A stretch of DNA of 64,000 nucleotides from Saururus chinensis. Taxonomy: Eukaryota; Streptophyta; Magnoliopsida; Piperales; Saururaceae. The notes below the pieces were generated by a model, which made no database searches, was not told where the DNA came from, and saw nothing but the letters and a program-made list of their open reading frames with translations. Positions within the stretch are counted from its first letter, which is position 1. Each line of letters begins with the position of its first letter. Location of the stretch: NCBI GenBank assembly GCA_035235625.1, contig CP141149.1, forward strand, positions 27,211,753 to 27,275,752. The letters run 5' to 3'. The position numbers were made by a program, and so were the translations under genes. Shown piece after piece: positions 57,044 to 64,000 of the stretch.

Positions 57044-57676
57044 TAATGGCACGACCAAGCTAGATGACCAACAACAAACGACCCAGAAGACAGCCCAAAC
57101 TCTATCAATCTGCACACAAATTAAAAAAAAAGGTCAATATTACATACAAGTCATCCAAGAAAACAAAAACAAAGCCTCTTCCATGTAAAAACCTCGTGAA
57201 TCACCACCCAAAAACTTCACACACCCAACTCGCGCATAGTAGAACTATTTGGGTGTAGAAGATTATTGAGGATGATGCTCAAAGGGGCGTGTAGGAGCGC
57301 GCGCGAAGGGGGAGAAACGACAAGAAGAGTAGAGATGATAGTGATAGGAGAGGGATGAGGGAGATGAAGAGAGGGAAAGCTGGAAGGAGTGGAAGCCAAC
57401 GGGAAGCAGTGGCCGACAAAAAGCAGAGGCCGAGGAGGAGTGAAACTGACTAATTGGGAGAGGAGACGATGATTGGGCTACGTTTTAGGTTGTAAGTGAA
57501 TGAAATACAATTTGACCATTCATTCAAATTTTATAACGTACATATGATTTAATGACTAATTTAGTAACTAAATTCAGTCTTAAATAAACACACTAAAAAG
57601 CCACTAAAAGTGGACTTATGAGTAACTTATTTAGATTTAGGGCTAAATTAGACCAAATAAATGGACCTTAAATCTA
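57044..57676. other. non-coding DNA upstream of the candidate exon
   Basis: It contains a GA-rich stretch (57290-57440) resembling a 5' leader of a minus-strand gene. No further feature is supported. Confidence 0.35.
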
Positions 57677-58965
57677 CCTTTCGCCGCTGCGTGGGGGCCT
57701 GTCTGGTTTTTTTTACTCAGCCGTGTCCGGAGTCGAGAAGGTTTTTAGGGTTCTTCACAGTGGATTTATTTCGATTTTATTTTCATTTTTAGGTTGCATA
57801 CATTATCGTTGTTTTGCAGTTTTTCTACTTTGTTCTCTCTTACTGTTGTTTTTTTCATTGCGTACAATGTTGCAATTTTGCATTGTTTCCACTTTGACTG
57901 TTCTGATTCTACGTTGAATTTTTGGATTTCTTTAGTAAATGTGTGAATAGATAATTTTTTGTGAAGGCTGACCTTCTAGATAATGCATTAGCAACATCGT
58001 CGTATTTAAAAATTGGTGCATAAACAAATTAGGCCAACTTTGATGAGTAGTGTGGGATTTGCTTACTGAAATGTTTCCAATGGTGTGAAGAGGTTTTATC
58101 AATGGAAAAGTTAAGGTGGTGTGAGCATAGGTATCTGATATTTTTTTAGATTCGGGTTAGGTTCAGGTTTTGATTTTACTATTAGGAGTCGGGTTTGGTA
58201 TATGATTCGGGTTTTGATTTTTTAAATGGTATCGGAATCGGGTTTACCAAACCCTCTCTAAGTCTTGCTAAAAATGAGGCAAAACCCTCTCTTTTCTGCC
58301 GCGCCTGGGCCTCTGGTCTGTCTAAATCTGCCTTTCGCTGTTGCGCTCGGGCCTGTCTGGTTTTTCTACTCAGCTGTGTCCGGAGTCAAGAAGGTTTTTA
58401 GGGCTCTTCACAGTGGATTTGTTTCGATTTTATTTTCGCTTTTAGGTTGCATACATTATAGTTGTTTTGCAATTTTTTTACTTGGTTCTCTCTCACTGTT
58501 GTTTTTTTCATTGTGTACAATGTTGCAATTTTGCATTGTTTCCACTTTGACTGTTTTGATTCTACATTGAATTTTTGGATTTCTTTAGTAAATGTGTGAA
58601 CTGATAATTTTTTGTGAAGGCTAACCTTCAGGATAATGCATTAGCAACATCGTCATATTTAAAAATTGGTGCATAAACAGATTAGGCTAACTTTGATGAG
58701 TAGTGTGAGATTTGCTTACTGAAATGTTTCCAATGGTGTGAAGAGGTTTTATCAATGGAAATGTTAAGGTGGTGTGAGCAGAGGTATCTAATATTTTTTT
58801 AGATTCTGGTCGGGTTTGGGTTTTGATTTTACCATTAGGAGTCGGGTTTGGTATAGGATTTGGGTTTTGATTTTTTAAATGGTATCAGAGTCGGGTTTAC
58901 CAAAACCCTCTCTAAGTCTTGCCGAAAATGAGGCAAACCCTCTCTTTTCCGCCGCACCTGGGCCT
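57677..58965. repeat. 656-bp tandem duplication
   Basis: CTTTCGCYGYTGCG...GGCCTGTCTGG at 57677 recurs at 58333, and the block CCCTCTCTAAGTCTTGC at 58253 recurs at 58909, both 656 bp apart. The two units are highly similar (short substitutions and single-base gaps). The second is cut at about 58965 where the copia 3 fragment starts. ORFs in both units are not conserved proteins. The end block of each unit is shared with the MRPL46 leader. Confidence 0.85.
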
Positions 58966-60279
58966 CGACAGAAGGTTTACCGATTGATCGCTTTTATCTA
59001 GTGATCGATTTGATCCGAAATCCATTTTAAATAAATCATTTTCCAACAATTCCCCACATAATTTATTAAAACAAAGAAGACATTTTAAAAACCTTTGGTG
59101 GTAATAGGGCAACAATACATTATGTTTTCGATAAAAGGTGTCTTTTGGGTTTGAACCACCTACTTGATATACCTCCATCTCTCTAAGTTCTAAGTGAATT
59201 CTTGAACATGAACCTTTTAGGGAAGACTTATGATATATCGAACTCATAGCATATACTCTTCGTTGAGTTCTATCAAGATGGCGCATTACGGCCATGCACC
59301 AGTATGTTAATTTCATGAGTCATCTTCTAGAGAATCAGCCCTTGATCCTCGTCAACTTTCAAACAAATTAAAGTAACACTCATATAGGTGAGAATCTCCA
59401 AGGTTATTTTTGCAAAGCAATACCCTGTCATCATATAGTTAACTTTTTATTTCCAGTAAAGCACTTACACCATAGGAATGAGAAGACAAAAAAAAGTGTT
59501 CATTCTAATTACTAGTTAGCTTGTTTTTCCCATTGAATCTACTTTGTGAGATCTCCACTCATGTAGATTGGGTTGCCGCTAACCACAACTTATGGTATGG
59601 GCTTCACTCTCATTCCCCTCAATGCAAGTTGGACTTGTCCTCTTGACTATCTTATGGTCAAATGATCCACTAGGTTGTCATCTGACCTAATATACCTTAA
59701 CAATAATAACTCAATTAGAGTTTAAATTTCGCAAGATTTTATATCTAAGTTCAAGATGCCTAAAGGATTTTCCATTTTGATTCTTGTTGTGTACCTTTGC
59801 AATAGTTGCTTAGTTATCACAATGAATCAAAATAGCTGAAATAGATGTGTTCAATATGGGTAACTCTAACAAGAGATCCCTAAGCTATTTAGCTTCTCCT
59901 CTAGTCAAATCAAGAGCTATCATCTATAATTCCATGGTAAATAAATACCTACTAGTTGCATTAATATCCTCAAAGTCTGAAATCTAGTTCGCATCACTGA
60001 ACTATCTCTTATAGGAGGAACATGGTAATGTATCCCATATGAGATAATACCTTTCAAATATCTAAGTACTATTTTTCTGGCAATCCAATGAGATTTATTT
60101 GGGTTTTTAGTGTACTTACTCAATCTCCTCACAACATATGATATATTCGATCTACTACAATTAGCCAAATAATTCAAACTTCCTATAATTTTAGAGGATT
60201 TGAGCTGAGACACACTATCCCTACAATTCTTCTTTAGTTTAACACTAGAGTCATATGGGGCACTTATAGGTGTGTAGTT
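58966..60279 (-). pseudogene. copia 3 fragment (RNase H and 3' tail)
   Basis: The minus-strand frame at 60280-60000 has VSQLKSSKIIGSLNYLANCS, NISYVVRRLSKYTKNPNKSHW and VLRYLKGIISYGIHYH. It continues with broken RNase H text (IALDLTRGEAK, LLLELPI, HCDN) down to about 59690. This is the end of copia pol. The rest (58966-59690) is its non-coding 3' tail; no LTR border was recognised. The long LTR copy II interrupts it at 60285, so the missing upstream pol should lie beyond the right window edge. Confidence 0.75.
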
Positions 60280-62477
60280 GAAATTGTAACGCCTGAGATT
60301 TTTCATCTCATTTTCTAAAATTTCACGAAAAACTTTTGCAACATAATGGTTGTGAATCAGGAAAAATAACAAAATACAAAACTTGTGAAAGTAGTTTATA
60401 GTTTAAAATAGCACACATCAATTTTTCCTATACAAAATTTTGCTCATTCAATCAAACATTATACAGCCAAACCAAACATTCTCAGGCACTTCTTGAAAAC
60501 AAACATACAAATGAATTACCATGATCATGGGCTTTAAATACAAACTTATCCTAGGCATCCTTGAGTGCAAGTCTCATAATCAGTCCACAATCTAATCCAA
60601 ATTACAAGTCCAAAAAGCATAAACACTTTAATTCTCATCTCACCTAATACATCGGATCGTGGAACAAAATAATACTTGCAGTGAGTCAAGGATATACTTA
60701 AGTCAAAAAGAATCAATCCACTCAAGGGAACAAGTGTCCCTCTTTAGGAGCTCTCTGTCACAAACCTACAAAAGTCTCTCAACCGTTAGGGCTAAAAAAA
60801 TAAGGTAAATGAGTATTTTCACATTCGGTAGGAAAATACCTATTAGGAGAGTTCTAAATAGTGAACTTAGTAAGCCCATACATAGATGCATTCATGCAAC
60901 TCAAACATGAAGCAGACAGGCATACAATAATTATGCACATATGTATACAATCATGCCAAATACATACCATCAAACTAATCTTACACTTACACTCTTAATC
61001 AATGTCTAACCAACCTACTCGTATAATCGTATGCTTACTCATATAACTTACACATACTTGTACGTCCTTACTCATATAATCTTACTCGTATGACCTTACT
61101 CGTGCAGTCTTACTCATACAACCTAATTGTACAATCTTACTTGGAGGACCTTACTCATACAGTCTTACTCAAATTATTACTCTTATAGTCTTGCTCAGAA
61201 CCATACATACTCACTCATACAGTCATACACATGCTAATGACCACTAAAGCTCATTACAATTAATAAGCTCCAGCGTCAAAATAGAAAGGAATGCCACTGG
61301 GGCATCACCTTAACCTCCGGGGAGTGACTAAACACCATAGACTTTTCCGAAGGCAAGGCACACCAATGCTCCTGGGCACATGATCAAATAGGTAGGAGCA
61401 GTTCCATGATACAACTTACCTAAGCGCACAGGCATAAACAGTCGCACTTTAGGGGCCGTACAAACCCCCATACTTTACGGGTCTTATAGTGTCAACTGAG
61501 AATGGAATCATACAATGCCACTTTTGGGCCAGAATCTTACAGTGCCACTCTTGGGCATAAATCATACAGTGTCACTCTTAGGTAGAATCATACAATACTC
61601 TCAAAAGAGCAACAAACATCTAAGCTTAATACAACACACAAATCAACTCGAAAACATACATCGCTCTCAACAGACCATTAAACGTCTAGGTTTAAATACA
61701 ACACACAAACAACATCCCGCAGGATAAACCCATAACAAAACATGAAAAATGCTCAACTAACTCATTATTGGCTAGCTCAAACACAGAACTTAATCCATCG
61801 AAACCCTCAGGTCTCAAACTCACAACGCTATCATTAACTTTGCTTATATTTCATGTTTGAATTAAGTAATTTAGGCAGGTACAATTATGCTACGCAATTC
61901 TTCTATCTTATAGTCTTTCACAGACCAATTCAAAACTGAACCCATTCCAAAAGCCTAGTTTGTTAGGGCAATAGACTTTACTTAACACATCCATCTCATA
62001 ATCATAACTCACCACCAAACATATCCTCATATTCATATAGTCTTCGCCAACCACCTTATGGCCAAATCATCTTACTCAGATGTCATCAACTAAGCTCCTC
62101 AGAGCCAACCCCAGTTATCACCCTCTTATTTATACCTCACTTATTATGCTTACTTTTTACTTCATAATTTATATGTTATGTTTATACAATTATGCAACAC
62201 TCTTACTATCTACAATCCCCCAACATACGCTCTAGTCCAAACCAAACCAATCTGCTCCATTCCTCACCCATCAAATTTGCATCCTCCATCTTCCCTCATA
62301 CGCTTACACATCCACGACAAATCCATACCAAACCCTTTGTCACCTCTTACCGTCCATCACCCATACTTCTGCCCACACACACATACGCATATTCATCGCA
62401 CTAGTATATAGTCATCATACATATATATGTTCATCACACAAACATATAATATACACATACTTTCATACATAGCTTAC

Positions 62478-63593
62478 TGTCCATAGGCGCAAAGTTTATT
62501 ATAACGTTCACACACATGATGGCCTAGCTGCGCCATGCAACCAAGAGCCTATCCACCCTCTTTCACCCAAGTTCATGCAAATCCAAACAATGCACAACAC
62601 AGGGAAAGATAAAGAAAAAGGAGGACCGCCTCCAAAACCTTCTTCTTTAACACAGTTTACACTAACAAGGCCCCTACCTTACTCCCAAACCCAACACTAA
62701 CGCAGCTATCTTGCAAACCAATCCACCCCTTGTAGAAAACTGCCTCAAGCCTCCTGAATTGCTAAGTATGGTCTGCCTCTTAGTTGAGTGCACTCCCAAC
62801 AGCTCCTCCAAGTCGCCAACAAAGTGTTTGCTGCCCAACAGTCCTCTAGAACTATGGCCAAAGCTCCCAATCCGATCCTTGCAGATTTCTGAGTTTTGAA
62901 TACTTGAATAACTTATCTTCAACCTACCATTACACCCCCTTTATATAGAGGAAAGGTCGGGAAGCCTAGTACCACTAGGACTCGCCCAATCTTAGTTACA
63001 AATTTGGAATTCCAATCCCTGTCCCATTACAAATAGGAAATCAGCCCACATACATGTTCGAAACAGTCCCAAAAGAGTCCTAACCCAACTAGAAGTATAG
63101 TTGAGTCCTTCAACTATCCCACCTCTCCTAGCATTCCTCGGACTCCTACTCCAGCTAGAAGTCCTATGCTCGCATGCCATCTCATCTCAGCAAAGCCTTG
63201 GTTGCGTCCTTTTCTTGCTTGGAGTCCATGTCCCGCTAGGATTTGGCCATCTTGAGCAATCCGACTTGAGCACAACTCCTTGTCCAGGCTTCCTACTTGC
63301 ATTAGGCCTCCGAAGTGACTCCTAGTCACGCTAGAAAATATGGGAATGAATCAACAACAACCATCAGCATCTCTCCTACTTCAAGTAGGAGTTGTCCGTG
63401 AGAGTCCAAGCCTTCCTGGGAACTACCCTAGGTAATGGTGCCCAGCTTGCCATCAAGTCCTACTCCGAGTAGGACTTGGATATGAGTTTGCCAACGCACC
63501 AACATCATCATTTCTCAGTTTTCCTTTCGCTGTCCGCTCGCCAAGCTGAGGTTCCTCCGCCCCTTAGCTGATTCTGCGGCTAGGGGTCTAACA
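62478..63593 (-). mobile_element. solo LTR, TGTTAGACCCC family (G)
   Basis: Read on the minus strand it begins TGTTAGACCCCTAGCC and ends CCTATGGACA, with the perfect duplication CTTAC (62473-62477, 63594-63598). The TATA box TATATAAAG lies at about 62947-62939. The interrupted host repeat reads ACATAGCTTACCAACATAC when rejoined, as in neighbouring units. No internal domain is attached. Confidence 0.85.
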
Positions 63594-63830
63594 CTTACCA
63601 ACATACTTGCTAGCTATCACTAGCACACACATAATCTACGAACATTAGTTTACCAACATACTTTCTAGCCATCACTAGCATGCACATATTCTACATACAT
63701 AGCTTACCAACATACTCGTTAGCCATCATTACCATGCACATAATCCACGTACATTAGCTTACCAATATACTTGCTACATACTCGCTAGCCATCACTAGCA
63801 AACATGGTCCACATACATCAAACATTTGCA
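63594..63830. repeat. units of about 58 bp in the long LTR
   Basis: ACCAACATACTYGCTAGCCATCACTAGCACACACATA-like units repeat four times. The reverse counterpart is at 19970-20120 in copy I. Confidence 0.7.
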
Positions 63831-63838
63831 TGTCATAT

Positions 63839-64000
63839 AAAAGAAGATATATTATTTATTAACAGAATAGCTATAATAAAAACCTAAAAAATAATTATAG
63901 TTAGGGTCAGTTTGGATTGGTGGAAAGCGAGGAAATGAAAGGAATCTTCTTAAAATCTCCCATTTCCACTGTTTTGTGCAACGGGGAAAGAGAAACTAGA
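63839..64000. other. unassigned DNA, possible MITE start
   Basis: The long LTR similarity ends and TTAGGGTCAGTTTGGATTGG appears at 63901, a style of terminus common in plant Harbinger- or hAT-type elements (GGGTSTGTTTGG). The element would continue outside the window, so this is a guess. Confidence 0.25.

Larger units (their letters stand above)
60285..63838 (-). mobile_element. long solo LTR, copy II (truncated in window), with nested solo LTR
   Basis: The plus-strand end is TGTAACGCCTGAGATTTTTC, preceded by GAAAT (60280-60284). It matches copy I (18209-35120) in reverse, including the AGGATAAACCCATAACAAAACATG block, the region of 27-bp units (61010-61230) and the 58-bp units (63594-63830). 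It supplies the empty sites for the CACTA and hAT insertions of copy I. Similarity stops at about 63838, where other DNA begins, so its far end is not visible. Confidence 0.7.

Noticed and set aside
57723-58570. Similar 64-, 68- and 101-codon ORFs
   Set aside because: They come from the 656-bp tandem duplication, but frames differ between units and composition is that of an untranslated region.
1-64000. tRNA, rRNA or other structural RNA genes
   Set aside because: None recognised by eye; a covariance-model search could not be run.

Overview
ORGANISM AND OVERALL CHARACTER. This is nuclear DNA of a flowering plant. The evidence is a spliced plant-type nuclear gene for mitochondrial ribosomal protein L46, an HMA-domain protein of plant type, retrotransposon primer-binding sites resembling initiator tRNA-Met (TGGTATYGGAGCC), and plant hAT, CACTA, Stowaway-like and Ty1/copia elements. 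I cannot fix the clade; a monocot or magnoliid is only a guess. Roughly four fifths of the window is transposable-element DNA. LAYOUT. 1-8.3 kb: the edge of a possible minus-strand gene, AT-rich intergenic DNA with short MITEs, a hAT-like MITE (487-1199), a solo LTR (3632-5560), a decayed ARM-repeat relic split by a MITE (6712-7285) and an HMA-domain ORF (7995-8315). 8.36-11.8 kb: a hAT element with 8-bp target duplications that carries a CACTA-like element. 12.93-38.35 kb: a single minus-strand Ty1/copia insertion (duplication ACTCA at both ends) swollen to 25.4 kb by nested insertions. Its leader holds a long solo LTR (18209-35120, duplication AATAT). That LTR holds a CACTA element (20785-32608) and a hAT-like element (32967-34108). 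The CACTA element in turn holds three solo LTRs (21235-23580, 23704-27096, 28057-30154). A further solo LTR (35269-37413) sits in the copia 5' LTR. 38.4-42.3 kb: mostly unexplained intergenic DNA. 42.3-49.5 kb: a second, plus-strand copia element with both LTRs, split by a solo LTR between integrase and reverse transcriptase. 50.3-52.8 kb: the one recognisable housekeeping gene, MRPL46 (minus strand, six exons, one apparent 1-base frameshift in the last exon). 53-58.9 kb: a (TA)n tract, a third copy of the hAT-like MITE, an 862-bp foldback element, exon-like fragments and a 656-bp tandem duplication sharing sequence with the MRPL46 leader. 58.97-64 kb: a copia RNase H fragment interrupted by a second copy of the long LTR, which itself carries another solo LTR. 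HOW IT FITS TOGETHER. Host functions are few: mitoribosome assembly (MRPL46), a possible metal-binding or defence-related HMA protein, and unrecognised exons. The rest records successive insertions whose order can be read from target-site duplications and from empty sites present elsewhere in the same window. Five solo LTRs belong to one family with near-palindromic ends (TGTAACGACCC...GGGTCGTTACA). Two CACTA-like elements share an architecture of TTAGCGACG-type subterminal repeats, purine and pyrimidine tracts, and a TATA-led GC-rich block.
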